From Deltaproteobacteria bacterium (GTDB taxonomy: Bacteria > Myxococcota > UBA727 > VGSZ01), in assembly GCA_020850995.1 (NCBI GenBank), contig JADZDP010000187.1:1-37572 (forward strand): DNA of 37,572 nt, read 5' to 3'. The notes beneath the pieces were generated by a model. It was not told the origin of the DNA, did not search any database, and saw only the letters and a program-made list of their open reading frames with translations. The position numbers and the translations under genes were made by a program. Positions 1 to 10,348 of the stretch are shown here, piece by piece (position 1 is the first letter of the stretch; every line of letters begins with the position of its first letter).

Positions 1-119
1 AGCACCGAGAAGAACGACTCGGCGAGCAGGTCCCCGCGCACCAGCGTCCCGTCGAGATCGACGACGAGGAGCTCGGTTGTGCCCGCGGGCGCGCCGGCGG
101 TGCCAGAGAGGGCTGCCAC
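1..119 (-). CDS. HAD-domain protein, probably N-terminus of a UbiA-family prenyltransferase (partial, runs off left edge)
   Basis: Only the first ~39 codons are inside the window. Reading from GTG at 119, the peptide contains the HAD phosphatase motif I, LVVDLDGTLVRGDLL, followed by AESFFSVL. An in-frame TAG lies 12 bases upstream of the GTG, so the start is well constrained. The combination DLDGTLVR-x-DLL-x-ES at the extreme N-terminus is typical of proteins in which a HAD domain precedes a UbiA-type membrane prenyltransferase; that second domain is not visible here, so the full identity is inference. It lies 48 bp downstream of the HxpB-like phosphatase on the same strand and is probably co-transcribed with it. 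A plain HAD hydrolase is the alternative. Confidence 0.6.
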   Translation of the reverse strand, partial: MAALSGTAGAPAGTTELLVVDLDGTLVRGDLLAESFFSV

Positions 120-167
120 GACGAAGGGCTACGCGCTGCGCGCCTGCTTGGCAATCGCGGCGGGTCG

Positions 168-857
168 TCAGCGCGGCGGTGCCACGAGGCGATCGAGCGC
201 CGTCGCCAGCTCGCCGAGGTCTGCAATCACCAGGTCTGCAAGGCCGAGCGCGTCGGGCGGGCGCGCGCTTGGATCGGGCACGGCGATGACGCGCATGCCG
301 GCAGCGTGCGCGGCGCGCAGACCGCTCGACGAGTCTTCCACGGCGATGGCGGCGGCGGGTGCCACGCCGAGGTCGGCGCACGCGAGCAGGTACACCTGTG
401 GATCGGGTTTGCCGTGCGGGAGCGGCTCCGCCGAGCGCACCGCGCTGAAGCGTCGGGCGATGCCAAGGCGGGCAAGCGCGGCGTCGATCACGAGCATGGG
501 TGACGACGACGCCAGCCCGAGTGCTAGGCCGCGCGCGCCCACGGCGTCGAGGGCAGCGTGCACGTGGGGCATCGGCTGCGCGCGCGCGCGGATGAGCGCG
601 GCCACGCGACCCACGACGTCGGCGGCGACGCGCTCGTGCGGCGCGTGCGGCCACGGGTGCAGCCCGTACCAATGCTGCACCACCGCGTCGACGCGCAGAC
701 CGGTGGTCTCGAGGCACAGGGCGCGTGTCAATGGCACGCCGAGCGCGCAGAACACCTCGAGCTCGGCCTCGTGCCACAATGGCTCGCTGTCGATGAGCAC
801 GCCGTCGAGGTCGAAGACCACGGCGCGCGGCACGGGGGTGACCGGCGCGGCGCTCAT
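168..857 (-). CDS. hxpB: HAD-superfamily sugar-phosphate phosphatase, HxpB (YniC)-like
   Basis: A 229-residue cytosolic haloacid-dehalogenase-fold phosphatase. Motif I is FDLDGVLIDSEPLW near residue 15, motif II is LASSSP near 117, motif III/IV is GKPDPQVYL near 148 followed by AVEDSSSGL. The cap region (GLRVDAVVQHWY) matches the hexitol/2-deoxyglucose-6-phosphate phosphatase subfamily of E. coli HxpB rather than beta-phosphoglucomutase. Length is normal for the family. The ATG at 857 overlaps the TGA of the upstream acyltransferase gene by 4 bp (ATGA), implying translational coupling. The substrate is inferred from the family as a C6 sugar or hexitol phosphate; other HAD substrates are possible. 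Confidence 0.8.
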   Translation of the reverse strand: MSAAPVTPVPRAVVFDLDGVLIDSEPLWHEAELEVFCALGVPLTRALCLETTGLRVDAVVQHWYGLHPWPHAPHERVAADVVGRVAALIRARAQPMPHVHAALDAVGARGLALGLASSSPMLVIDAALARLGIARRFSAVRSAEPLPHGKPDPQVYLLACADLGVAPAAAIAVEDSSSGLRAAHAAGMRVIAVPDPSARPPDALGLADLVIADLGELATALDRLVAPPR

Positions 858-1936
858 GCCCGCTCCCCCGTGAGCCGCGCGCGCAACCAGCGCCGCAGCG
901 GCCGCTCGAGCAGGAGGTGCGCGAGCACGGCCACGGGCACCGCCAGCGCGCCGACCACCAGCGCGCGCGTCGGCGGCAGCGCCGTCTGTCGGGTCAGGGC
1001 CATGGCCCAGAGGAAGAGCGGCACGTGCAGGAGATACAGCGCGTAGCTCGCCTCACCGAGCAGCTGCAGGGGCCGGGTCGACAAGAGGCGCGCCAGCGGT
1101 CCGCCGTCGACGGCAAGCCAGCACACGACGACGGCAAACAGCGGCGCGAGCAGGCCGTTGTGCAGCAGCAGCGCGGGCACGACGCCGCTGGCGGCGAGCA
1201 GGAGCGTGAGCGCGAGCGCGGCGGGCCCTAGGCCGCGCGGCAGGCGCGCGCCCGTGCGCACCAGCAGGCCCGCGACCACGCCCACGACGAAGTCGGGCAG
1301 CCGCGCCAGCGGCGAGAGCTTGATGGCGTTCAGCCACGATGCCTCGTCGGTGATGCGCGGGGTCCCGAGGCCGTCAGGGTCGACGGCCAGGTAGGCGACG
1401 GGCAGCGCGACGCCGACGAGCCACACGGCCGCGCCCGCGGCGAACGCGGCCCGTGCGCTGCGCGCGCCGAGGACGCGCGCGAGCAGCGGGAACAGCGCGT
1501 AAAAGAACAGCTCACACGACAGCGACCACGCGGGTGGGTTCCAGCGCAGCGCCGCCGGCGGGACCCACGCTTGCAGGCCGGTGGCGACGAGCGCGAGCGA
1601 CGCGGGCCCAAGGGGATCGCTCACCACGCCGCGCGCGCGCGCGATGGCGCCGATGGGCAAGGCGAGCAGGAGTGCGGCCCAGTAGAGCGGCGCCAGCCGC
1701 GCGAAGCGCGCCCCCCAGAAGGGCCGCGCCTCGACCTGGTGGCCGTAGACGTGCACCAAGACGAAGCCCGACAACACGAAGAAGAGCGTGACCGCGCTGG
1801 CGCCGCTGGCTGCGATGGCCGCCGGACCAGGCGCGGCGTCGACAAGCACCGGGCGCAGCGCGTGGTAGACGACGACGTGCGCGGCCGCGAGGAAGCGCAG
1901 GCCGGTCAGGGCAGGGAGAGGGGCACCGCGGGGCAT
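854..1936 (-). CDS. Membrane acyltransferase, acyltransferase-3 family
   Basis: A 360-residue integral membrane protein of about ten hydrophobic helices. The N-terminus ALTGLRFLAAAHVVVYHAL carries the Arg and His spacing characteristic of acyltransferase-3 (OafA/NodX-type) enzymes, which acylate surface sugars such as O-antigen or exopolysaccharide using a cytoplasmic acyl donor. Mid-protein LSCELFFYALFPLLARVL and a late LLGEASYALYLLHVPLFL are also typical of the family. It is the first gene of a minus-strand set with the HAD phosphatase (4-bp overlap). The divergent gene starting at 1981 leaves only 44 bp for both promoters. The acceptor molecule cannot be told from sequence. Confidence 0.88.
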   Translation of the reverse strand: MPRGAPLPALTGLRFLAAAHVVVYHALRPVLVDAAPGPAAIAASGASAVTLFFVLSGFVLVHVYGHQVEARPFWGARFARLAPLYWAALLLALPIGAIARARGVVSDPLGPASLALVATGLQAWVPPAALRWNPPAWSLSCELFFYALFPLLARVLGARSARAAFAAGAAVWLVGVALPVAYLAVDPDGLGTPRITDEASWLNAIKLSPLARLPDFVVGVVAGLLVRTGARLPRGLGPAALALTLLLAASGVVPALLLHNGLLAPLFAVVVCWLAVDGGPLARLLSTRPLQLLGEASYALYLLHVPLFLWAMALTRQTALPPTRALVVGALAVPVAVLAHLLLERPLRRWLRARLTGERA

Positions 1937-1980
1937 CGACCGATAGCCTGTGCCGCCTGTGTAGCACTACAGTGCCGGCC

Positions 1981-2496
1981 ATGCGCCCGCGCCACGTGCT
2001 CTTCGTCGTGCTCATGATCGTGACCGTGGCCGCGTTGCTGCCGATTGCTTTCGGCGTCGATGTGTCGAGCTGCGACTGGCACGAGGACTTCGACAGGAAG
2101 GGCGACCCGGCCAGCCGCGCGCTCGTCGAGGGGCAGTTCGGCCTCTCCGTCAAGGCCGGTGACGCCGAGGTCACCAAGGAGCTGCGCGCGGCCATCGAGG
2201 AGCGCCTGCGCGCCGGCGGCATCACCACCATCGTCGATAACCCGGTGACGCGCCCCCGCGCCGACATCGTCATCGAGGAAGCGCGCCTGCGCTGGCTGCC
2301 CTTTTACGCATCGGTGGCCACGCGTGAGCGCGTGCTGTTGACGCGCCAGGGCCGCGGCGCCGACGCCTCGGGCCTCGACTCGAAGGCGACGCTCGACGGC
2401 ACCTGCCTGGGCTTGGTGTCGCCGCGCGCGTGGCGCGCGCGCCTCGTCGATCACCTCGCGGATCAGGCGGCGCACGGCATCCTGCCGGAGCGCTGA
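1981..2496 (+). CDS. Hypothetical protein with one N-terminal membrane segment
   Basis: I do not recognise this 171-residue protein. It starts with MRPRH, then a hydrophobic stretch (residues ~6-26) that is either an uncleaved anchor or a signal peptide without an obvious cleavage or lipobox. The remainder is soluble and mixed alpha/beta, with a helix rich in Glu and Arg (VTKELRAAIEERLRAGG) followed by a strand-rich part (ADIVIEEARLRWLPFYASV), so it is probably periplasmic. A GTG at 1972 in the same frame is an alternative start adding three residues; I prefer the ATG at 1981. It ends 7 bp before the end of the convergent cNMP-domain gene. Third-position GC is as high as in neighbouring genes, supporting real coding. 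Confidence 0.65.
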   Translation: MRPRHVLFVVLMIVTVAALLPIAFGVDVSSCDWHEDFDRKGDPASRALVEGQFGLSVKAGDAEVTKELRAAIEERLRAGGITTIVDNPVTRPRADIVIEEARLRWLPFYASVATRERVLLTRQGRGADASGLDSKATLDGTCLGLVSPRAWRARLVDHLADQAAHGILPER

Positions 2497-2503
2497 CGAG
2501 CGC

Positions 2504-3703
2504 TCAGAGCAGCGTTGCGGCGTCCGACGCGTCGGGCAGCAGGGCATCGTTGTGTGCGCGCCGCTGCGCAGCGAGCAGCTCGAGGCGCGCGCGCACCGTG
2601 GGCACGGCGAGCACGAGCTCAGCGAAGGCGACGCGCGGCAGCACCAGCACCGTCGATGGCGCCGTGGTCGCGACCGAGGCGGCCGCGCCGTCGTCGCTCA
2701 GCAAGCTCATCTCGCCGAACACCTCGCCCGGCCCAAGCAGGCGCAGCGGGGTGCGCTCTGTTCCCACCGATGCCGCCACCTCGAGGCATCCCTCGAGGAC
2801 GATGAACAGCCCCGGAGAAGGGATGCCCTGCTCCACCACGACCGCACCGGCGGGAAGCTTGCGCGCGGCGAAGCTCGAGAGCGCGCGCCGCGCTGCCGTG
2901 CCGTCGACGCCCGCGAACAGCGGCGAGCAGCGCGCGAGGTTGTCGATCAGGCGCGCGCGGCAGAAGCGCTCGAGCGCCTGCTGCACGCGAGGATCGCGCG
3001 CCGCCAGGTCTTCGAGCACGGCGCGCGGCAGCTCGAGCAGCTCGGTCGCGCCCACGGCATGCACGCTCGCCATGCGCGGCTTGCGCGACAGGAGCGCCAT
3101 CTCGCCGAAGAAGGCGCCGGCGCCGAGCGTCGCGAGCTCGACGCCACCACGGTCGACGCGCGCGGCGCCGCGCACCACCACGAACACCGAGTCCGCCGCT
3201 TCACCCTCGGCGACGATGAGCGCGCCGTCGTCGGCCTGCCACGCCAACAGCTGCTCCACCAGGGCGCGGAAGCCCTCGGGAGGCAGCCCAGAGAACAGCG
3301 GGACGTCGGCGTGGCGCTCGAGGGCCAGCGAGCGGGCCGCGCGCGGCGTCAGCGCCGCGGCGCATGCGTCGAGGTCGATGGCGTCGTCGTCGGTGTCGGG
3401 TGGCAACGGCGGAGGGAGCGCGGCGACGAGCTGCGCCTCATCGGGATCGAGCGTGATCGGATCGCCCAGCTCATCGTCGAGCGGACGCGCTCGCTGCGCG
3501 CACAGGTCCGCGAGCATGCAGAGCGTCGCGCGGTGGTGCGGGTCGAGCTCGAGGATGCGCTTGCACACCCCGATGGCGCGCAACGCCAAACCGGTGGCCG
3601 CGTAGGCGCGCGCGATGGTGTCGTACTCCTCGATGGCCGCGTCGACCGCCCCTGTGGCGGCGAGCGCGTCGGCGCGCGCGCGGCGGGCCTTGAGATCGTT
3701 CAT
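2504..3703 (-). CDS. TPR-like protein with two tandem cyclic-nucleotide-binding (CRP-fold) domains
   Basis: 399 residues from ATG at 3703. The first ~70 residues form helical pairs of tetratricopeptide type (AIGVCKRILELDPHHRATL). Residues ~130-245 are a first cNMP-binding domain with the phosphate-binding cassette FFGEMALLSRKPRMASV, keeping both the Glu and the Arg expected to contact the cyclic nucleotide. Residues ~250-365 are a second copy with VFGEMSLLSDDGAAASV, in which the Arg is lost, so this copy probably does not bind nucleotide in the normal way. There is no DNA-binding or enzymatic domain, so it is probably a signalling or scaffold protein. The open frame continues far upstream through a tRNA gene, which cannot be protein coding; the MNDLK start just beyond that spacer is the sensible one. 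Confidence 0.85.
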   Translation of the reverse strand: MNDLKARRARADALAATGAVDAAIEEYDTIARAYAATGLALRAIGVCKRILELDPHHRATLCMLADLCAQRARPLDDELGDPITLDPDEAQLVAALPPPLPPDTDDDAIDLDACAAALTPRAARSLALERHADVPLFSGLPPEGFRALVEQLLAWQADDGALIVAEGEAADSVFVVVRGAARVDRGGVELATLGAGAFFGEMALLSRKPRMASVHAVGATELLELPRAVLEDLAARDPRVQQALERFCRARLIDNLARCSPLFAGVDGTAARRALSSFAARKLPAGAVVVEQGIPSPGLFIVLEGCLEVAASVGTERTPLRLLGPGEVFGEMSLLSDDGAAASVATTAPSTVLVLPRVAFAELVLAVPTVRARLELLAAQRRAHNDALLPDASDAATLL

Positions 3704-3749
3704 GGCGCAGAGGGTAGCGGATGATGACGCCGATCGGTGTCGGGCGGGA

Positions 3750-3777
3750 GCCGGCGGCGACCGTTCGCGCCGCCGGC
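3750..3777. terminator. Perfect 9-bp GC hairpin between the tRNA and the downstream gene
   Basis: Arms GCCGGCGGC (3750-3758) and GCCGCCGGC (3769-3777) are perfectly complementary around a 10-nt loop. The hairpin lies 36 nt downstream of the tRNA 3' end on the minus strand and 47 nt before the start of the cNMP-domain gene. No T-run follows on either strand, so it could be a terminator of the U-poor kind or a tRNA-processing boundary; the role is inferred. Confidence 0.35.
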
Positions 3778-3813
3778 CCGCGCGACGCGAACGATCATCC
3801 CGTGCAGGATGGG

Positions 3814-3889
3814 TGGAGCCGACAGCCGGACTTGAACCGGCGACCTGCTGATTACGAATCAGCTGCTCTACCAGCTGAGCTATGTCGGC
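3814..3889 (-). tRNA. tRNA-Thr (anticodon CGT)
   Basis: Read on the minus strand the acceptor stem GCCGACA (3889-3883) pairs with TGTCGGC (3824-3818). The D-arm is GCTCAGCTGGTAGAGC, the anticodon stem GCTGA/TCAGC closes the 7-nt loop TTCGTAA, giving anticodon CGT for ACG threonine codons, and the T-arm is GCCGG-TTCAAGT-CCGGC. The discriminator is T and the 3' CCA (3816-3814) is encoded in the DNA. There is no intron and no neighbouring tRNA. It sits alone between the cNMP-domain gene (same strand, downstream) and the divergent hybrid kinase. Confidence 0.97.
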
Positions 3890-3898
3890 GCGCCGAGC

Positions 3899-3927
3899 AA
3901 TGTGGTGAACCGACCATGCGGTGTCAA
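3899..3927 (-). promoter_or_regulatory. Sigma-70-type promoter of tRNA-Thr
   Basis: On the minus strand a perfect -35 TTGACA (3927-3922) is followed after exactly 17 nt by CACATT (3904-3899), which matches the -10 consensus at 3 of 6 positions. Transcription would start near 3892, about 3 nt before the mature tRNA 5' end. An AT-containing TTGACA is rare in this GC-rich sequence and its placement fits the tRNA. Confidence 0.55.
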
Positions 3928-4018
3928 CACCCGCGCGCGGCGGCCGCTCGCGCGGCGGCACCGCGGGCGGCAGGCCGGAAAGTCGGGGTGCACACATCGC
4001 CATGGTACCTTGGCGGCC

Positions 4019-7000
4019 ATGCCCGTCGCGCGCTTCCGCTTGCTGCTCGTGGACGACGAGCCGGACGTGGCCGACCTGCTGCGCGAGACGTTGGCAGGCG
4101 AGTACGACGTTGTCACGGCCACCTCCGGCTGGCAGGCGCTCGACGCGCTGCGCGCCGACCGCTTCGACCTGCTGATCACCGATCAGCGCATGCCGTCGAT
4201 GACAGGCGTGCAGCTCATCGAGCGCGCCAAGGCCGAGCAGCCGAACCTGCTGTGCATCATCCTCACGGCCTACACCGATCCGGTGGACCTGATCGCCGCC
4301 ATCAACCGCGGCCACGTGTATCGCTACCTGACCAAGCCGTGGGACGTCGCTGATTTGCTGCAGACGGTCGCAACCGCGCTCGAGGAGGTCGCGCTGCGGC
4401 GCGAGAACGAGAAGCTCCTCGCCGAGGCCGAGCGTCGCCTCCAGGCCATGAAGGGCATGGTGGAGGTGTTCGTGGGCGCCGGCATGCTGCCCACCTACGG
4501 CGAGGTCGTCGACGCCGTGACCTCGTTCGTCGAGCGCGTGGTGCCGCTCGACGTGGGCGCCACGCTGGTGCGCGCCGAGATCGATCGCCCCGCCACGCTC
4601 ACGCTGCGCTTGCGCGGCGCCACCAGCGCGGCAGAGCTGCAGCGCCTCAAGGAGGACGTGCTCGAGCGCTACCGTGCGCTCTCGGGCGCGCCGCTCGGTG
4701 AGCACGACGTGCTCGTGCGCCTGTCCGGTCGCGCCCCCGAGGCAGGGCGCGGCGCGCTCGCGTCACGGCTGTTCGTGCCCTTGACGTCGGACGGGCGTGT
4801 GGTCGGCGTGCTTGCCGCCGCCGCCCACGACGAGTCGGCGTTCTCCGCCGACGAGGAGCAGCTGCTCGACGTGCTCGGGCGCCGCACCGCCGAGGTGATT
4901 CACGGCCTGCACACCAAGACCGAGGCCGAGCGGCGCCGCCTCAACAACGTGGTGGAAGGGATGGCCGACGGGCTCATCATGACCGACGCCTCGGGCGAGG
5001 TCATCGTCGAGAACGCGGCGGCGCGCGTCTTGCTGGCGGTGCCGCACGGCCAGTCGCTCACGGCGCGCTTCCTGCGTGACACCATCAGCTTCTACCCCTT
5101 CGATTTGGTGCGTGGTTGGGAGCGCACCGGCGCTCACGTCCTCGCCGAGGACGTCGCGGTGGGCGAGCGCGTGCTGCACTCGTTGGTGAGCCCCGCGGTA
5201 GAGCTCGACGGGCGCCTGACCGGCGTGGTGGTGGTGCTGCGCGACGTCACCGAGGAGCGGCAGCTCGAGCGTAAGAAGGAAGACTTCGTCGCCGACGTGA
5301 GCCATGAGCTGCGCACGCCGCTGACGGCCATCAAGGGCGCGCTCGAGCTGGTGCTGCGCCACACGGGTGACCTGAGCGACGAGCAACGGCGCTTCCTCAC
5401 CTTGGCGCACGACTCCTGCCGACGACTGGGCACCACCATCGACGACCTGCTCGATCTGGCCAAGGCGGCGCGCGCCGGCATTCGCCTCGACCTGGCGCTC
5501 ACGCGCCTCGACGAGCTGGTGGCAGACGCGGTGGCCCGCTACGAGGCGGCCTTTCAGCTCGCGGGCGTGCAGGTGATCGCGAAGCGCCCGGCCGATCCGG
5601 TGCGCGTGCTCCTCGACCCGGCGCGCATCACGCAGGTGGTGAACAACCTGTTGGCCAACGCGCTCAAGTTCACGGCGCAGGGCCAGCGCGTGGAGGTCGA
5701 CGTCTTTCGCCCGCCCGACGTCCAGGGCACGGTCGCCTTCTCGGTGTGGAACGACGGCGCCCATATCGACGCGCAAGATCACGAGCGCATCTTTCAGCAG
5801 TTCGAACAGGCGCAGACCCAATCGGGGCGACGGGTGCGCGGCACTGGCCTTGGCCTGCCCATCTCTCGCGCCATCATCGAGGCACACCAGGGTCGCCTGT
5901 GGGTGGAGAGCGCTCCCGGTCGCGGCGCGCGCTTCGTCGCCACCTTGCCCGAGCACGTCGACGAGGGCGCGCCAGCCGCAGGCGCCGGCCCGCGGCCGGT
6001 GGGGCGCGAACGGGAGCCCGTGCGCATCCTCGTTGTCGACGACGATCGCGCCGCCGGCTTCGCGCTCAAGGGCGCGCTGCTGGCGCAGGGGTACCTCGTG
6101 GACCTGGCCCTCAGCACCGACGACGCGCTCGTCATCGCGCGCCGGCAGCGGCCGGGCGGCGTGGTGGTCGATGTGCGGGCTGGGGGCCTCGATGGCGCGC
6201 AGCTCATCGAGATCCTGCGCCACGACCCCGACACACGCGCGTGCTCGGTGTTGGTGGTCCACCGCCCCGATGACGCGGTGCTGGCCCGTCGCGCCGGCGC
6301 CCACGCCTACCTCGAGAAGCCGCTCGAGGCCGCCAAGCTCGGCGCCGCCATGGCGCAGCTGCTGCAGGCGCGCCGCGAGGGGGCCCGCGTGCTGGTGGTT
6401 GACGACGACGAGGCCGCGCGGACCTTGTGCCGCGAGTCGCTCCGGGCGCTCGGCTACGCCGTGGCCGAGGCCGACAGCGCCGAACGCTGCGGCGAGCAGG
6501 TGCGCGCGTTCCGCCCAGATTTGATCCTGCTCGACATCAAGCTCCCGGATCGCGACGGCTTCGCGCTCATCGAGGCGCTCAAGGCCGACCTGGTGACCAG
6601 CCAGATCTCGGTCATCTTCATCAGCGCCTCAGGCGACACCCGCTCCAAGGTTCGGGCGCTGCAGCTCGGCGGCGACGACTACGTGGTCAAGCCCTTCGAT
6701 GCCATGGAGCTGTGCGCGCGCGTCGAGAACGTGCTGCGCCGGCGCGCGGCCGAGCTCTCGTCGCCTACCACGCGGCTGCCGAGCTCTGCCGCCATCGATC
6801 GCGTCGTCGGTGAGCGCATCAAGAGCAAGGAGCCCTTCACGCTCTGCTATCTCGACCTCGACAACTTGAAGGCCTTCAACGATCACTATGGCTACGCCAA
6901 GGCCGACGGCGTGGTGCAGCAGACGGGCGATCTGCTCAAGGCCGTCATCGCCGAGCAGGGCGGCGCCGGTGATTTCCTTGGGCACATCGCGGGCGACGAC

Positions 7001-7315
7001 TTCGTGTTCGTCACCACGCCCGAGCGCGCGCAGCGCATCGCCACCCACCTCATCGAGGCCTTCGATCGCATCATGCCGCTGTATTACGACCGTGAAGATC
7101 GCGCGCGCGGCTACATCGAGACCGACGATCGCTACGGGCAGAAGCGCCGCTTCCGCATCATGAGCGTGTCGCTGGTGGGCGTCACCGACCTCGGGGGGCG
7201 CTTCGTCGCGCACGCCGACATCGCCGCGGCGGCGGCGGCGCTCAAACGCAAGGCGAAGGCCATCGAGGGCAGCGTGTTCTTGCACGACGACGGCACGGCG
7301 CCGTCGTCACCGTGA
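4019..7315 (+). CDS. Hybrid sensor histidine kinase: REC-GAF-like-PAS-HisKA-HATPase-REC-REC-degenerate GGDEF
   Basis: 1098 residues from ATG 4019, with no membrane segment, so cytosolic. Order: receiver 1 (1-125, phosphoacceptor D55 in LLITDQRMPS); a GAF-like region (~160-297); a PAS domain (~300-415); HisKA with phospho-accepting H429 in DVSHELRTPL; HATPase with the N-box near 541-553 and GTGLGL near 608; receiver 2 (~665-785, D718 in a weak VVVDVRAGG context); receiver 3 (~790-915, D839 in LLDIKLPDRDG); and a C-terminal diguanylate-cyclase fold (~930-1090) whose signature is AGDDF (991-995) instead of GGDEF, so probably inactive as a cyclase. No strong ribosome site precedes the start. The next kinase gene begins 3 bp after the stop, and the two probably form one sensory pathway. 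The input signal is unknown. Confidence 0.92.
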   Translation: MPVARFRLLLVDDEPDVADLLRETLAGEYDVVTATSGWQALDALRADRFDLLITDQRMPSMTGVQLIERAKAEQPNLLCIILTAYTDPVDLIAAINRGHVYRYLTKPWDVADLLQTVATALEEVALRRENEKLLAEAERRLQAMKGMVEVFVGAGMLPTYGEVVDAVTSFVERVVPLDVGATLVRAEIDRPATLTLRLRGATSAAELQRLKEDVLERYRALSGAPLGEHDVLVRLSGRAPEAGRGALASRLFVPLTSDGRVVGVLAAAAHDESAFSADEEQLLDVLGRRTAEVIHGLHTKTEAERRRLNNVVEGMADGLIMTDASGEVIVENAAARVLLAVPHGQSLTARFLRDTISFYPFDLVRGWERTGAHVLAEDVAVGERVLHSLVSPAVELDGRLTGVVVVLRDVTEERQLERKKEDFVADVSHELRTPLTAIKGALELVLRHTGDLSDEQRRFLTLAHDSCRRLGTTIDDLLDLAKAARAGIRLDLALTRLDELVADAVARYEAAFQLAGVQVIAKRPADPVRVLLDPARITQVVNNLLANALKFTAQGQRVEVDVFRPPDVQGTVAFSVWNDGAHIDAQDHERIFQQFEQAQTQSGRRVRGTGLGLPISRAIIEAHQGRLWVESAPGRGARFVATLPEHVDEGAPAAGAGPRPVGREREPVRILVVDDDRAAGFALKGALLAQGYLVDLALSTDDALVIARRQRPGGVVVDVRAGGLDGAQLIEILRHDPDTRACSVLVVHRPDDAVLARRAGAHAYLEKPLEAAKLGAAMAQLLQARREGARVLVVDDDEAARTLCRESLRALGYAVAEADSAERCGEQVRAFRPDLILLDIKLPDRDGFALIEALKADLVTSQISVIFISASGDTRSKVRALQLGGDDYVVKPFDAMELCARVENVLRRRAAELSSPTTRLPSSAAIDRVVGERIKSKEPFTLCYLDLDNLKAFNDHYGYAKADGVVQQTGDLLKAVIAEQGGAGDFLGHIAGDDFVFVTTPERAQRIATHLIEAFDRIMPLYYDREDRARGYIETDDRYGQKRRFRIMSVSLVGVTDLGGRFVAHADIAAAAAALKRKAKAIEGSVFLHDDGTAPSSP

Positions 7316-7318
7316 GCC

Positions 7319-9187
<1,869 letters not shown>

Positions 9188-9256
9188 GCGCGTGCCGCGG
9201 TACGGCCTTGCCCTCGTGAGCACGATCGTGAAGACCTCGCGGGGGAGAGCGCGACC

Positions 9257-9919
9257 ATGCTGCTGCGACGAGCCCTGGCTGAGCTGCTCGGCACCATGCT
9301 GCTCGTGGCCACGGTGGTGGGCTCGGGCGTCATGGCCGAGCGCCTGGCGGGCGGCAACGTCGCGCTGGCGCTCTTGGCCAACACCGCGGCAACGGCCGCC
9401 GCGCTGCTCGCGCTCATCACCATGCTCGCGCCCGTCTCCGGCGCCCACTTCAACCCCGTGGTCAGCGTCGTCGAAGCGCTCGGCGGCGCGCTGCCGTGGC
9501 GCGCGCTGCCTGCCTACCTGAGCGCCCAGCTCATCGGCGGCGTCGCCGGCACCGTGCTGGCGCACCTGATGTTCGAGCTGCCGCCCGTCTCCCTGTCGAC
9601 GCACGCGCGCGCCGGCCCGGCGCAGATCCTGAGCGAGGTGGTGGCAACCGCCGGGCTCTTGCTCGTCATCGCCGGCGTGTCGCGCGCACGCCCCGCCGCC
9701 GTCGCCGGTTGCGTGGCGGCGTGGATCGCGGCGGCCTACTGGTTCACCGCGTCGACGTCGTTCGCCAACCCGGCGGTCACCATCGCGCGGGCGCTGTCGG
9801 ACACCTTCGCGGGCATTCGCCCGCTCGACGTGCCGGGCTTCCTCGTGGGTCAGGCTGGTGGCGCTGTGCTGGCGGTGCTCGCCACGCGCGCGCTCTGGCC
9901 GCGCCAGGAGCAAGCGTGA
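9257..9919 (+). CDS. Aquaglyceroporin-family channel, AqpS-like (probable arsenite channel)
   Basis: 220 residues, six hydrophobic segments plus two half-helices of the major intrinsic protein family. The first signature is SGAHFNPVVS with NPV at 66-68 instead of NPA; the second is SFANPAVTIARALSD with NPA at 170-172. The residue after the second NPA, normally the pore Arg (NPAR), is Val, which widens and neutralises the selectivity filter. From family knowledge, such a substitution together with a neighbouring arsenate reductase marks AqpS-type channels that let arsenite leave the cell. The gene overlaps arsC by 4 bp (GTGA at 9916-9919). A GGGGGAG sequence lies upstream of the ATG. Another small neutral solute is the alternative. 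Confidence 0.85.
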   Translation: MLLRRALAELLGTMLLVATVVGSGVMAERLAGGNVALALLANTAATAAALLALITMLAPVSGAHFNPVVSVVEALGGALPWRALPAYLSAQLIGGVAGTVLAHLMFELPPVSLSTHARAGPAQILSEVVATAGLLLVIAGVSRARPAAVAGCVAAWIAAAYWFTASTSFANPAVTIARALSDTFAGIRPLDVPGFLVGQAGGAVLAVLATRALWPRQEQA

Positions 9920-10329
9920 GCATGCAGACCGTGATCTTCGCCTGCGTCCACAACGCCGGCCGCTCCCAGATGGCGGCCGCGCTCTTCAACCTCGGTGCCG
10001 ATGTCGAGCAGGTACGAGCGATCTCCGCCGGCACGGCGCCAGGCGAGCGCGTGCACCCCGAGGTGGTGACCGTCATGCGCGAGCTTGGCGTCGACTTGTC
10101 GACGGCGCGGCCGCAGCGGCTCACCGACGTGCTCGCGCGCGGGGCGGCCATGCTCGTGACCATGGGCTGCGGCGAGGCCTGCCCTGTGGTGCCCGGCGTC
10201 GAGCGTGATGACTGGCCCTTACCAGACCCCAAGGGGCAGCCCATCGAGCGCGTGCGCGTCATCCGCGACGATATCGACGCGCGCGTCTCGCACTTGCTCG
10301 CCACGCGCGGTTGGCAGCGCGCGCGCTGA
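9916..10329 (+). CDS. arsC: Arsenate reductase ArsC, low-molecular-weight phosphatase (thioredoxin-coupled) type
   Basis: 137 residues from GTG 9916 (135 from the in-frame ATG at 9922). The N-terminal FACVHNAGRSQMA is the CX5R phosphate/arsenate-binding loop with the nucleophilic Cys, and VTMGCGEACP supplies two further cysteines for the disulfide cascade of thioredoxin-coupled enzymes, followed by DDWPLPDPKG. It reduces arsenate to arsenite in the cytosol, which the overlapping channel gene would release. GTG is preferred because AGGAG (9906-9910) sits 5 nt before it and the start overlaps the channel stop. No ArsR repressor or ArsB/Acr3 pump lies next to it. The gene ends 19 bp from the convergent lipoprotein gene. 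Confidence 0.9.
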   Translation: MSMQTVIFACVHNAGRSQMAAALFNLGADVEQVRAISAGTAPGERVHPEVVTVMRELGVDLSTARPQRLTDVLARGAAMLVTMGCGEACPVVPGVERDDWPLPDPKGQPIERVRVIRDDIDARVSHLLATRGWQRAR

Positions 10330-10348
10330 GCTCATCGTCGGTGCAGCG

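Noticed and set aside
3704..4705. Minus-strand frame of the cNMP-domain protein stays open far upstream, through the tRNA
   Set aside because: It would translate the tRNA-Thr gene and run antisense to the hybrid kinase; the MNDLK start at 3703 restores a normal domain layout.
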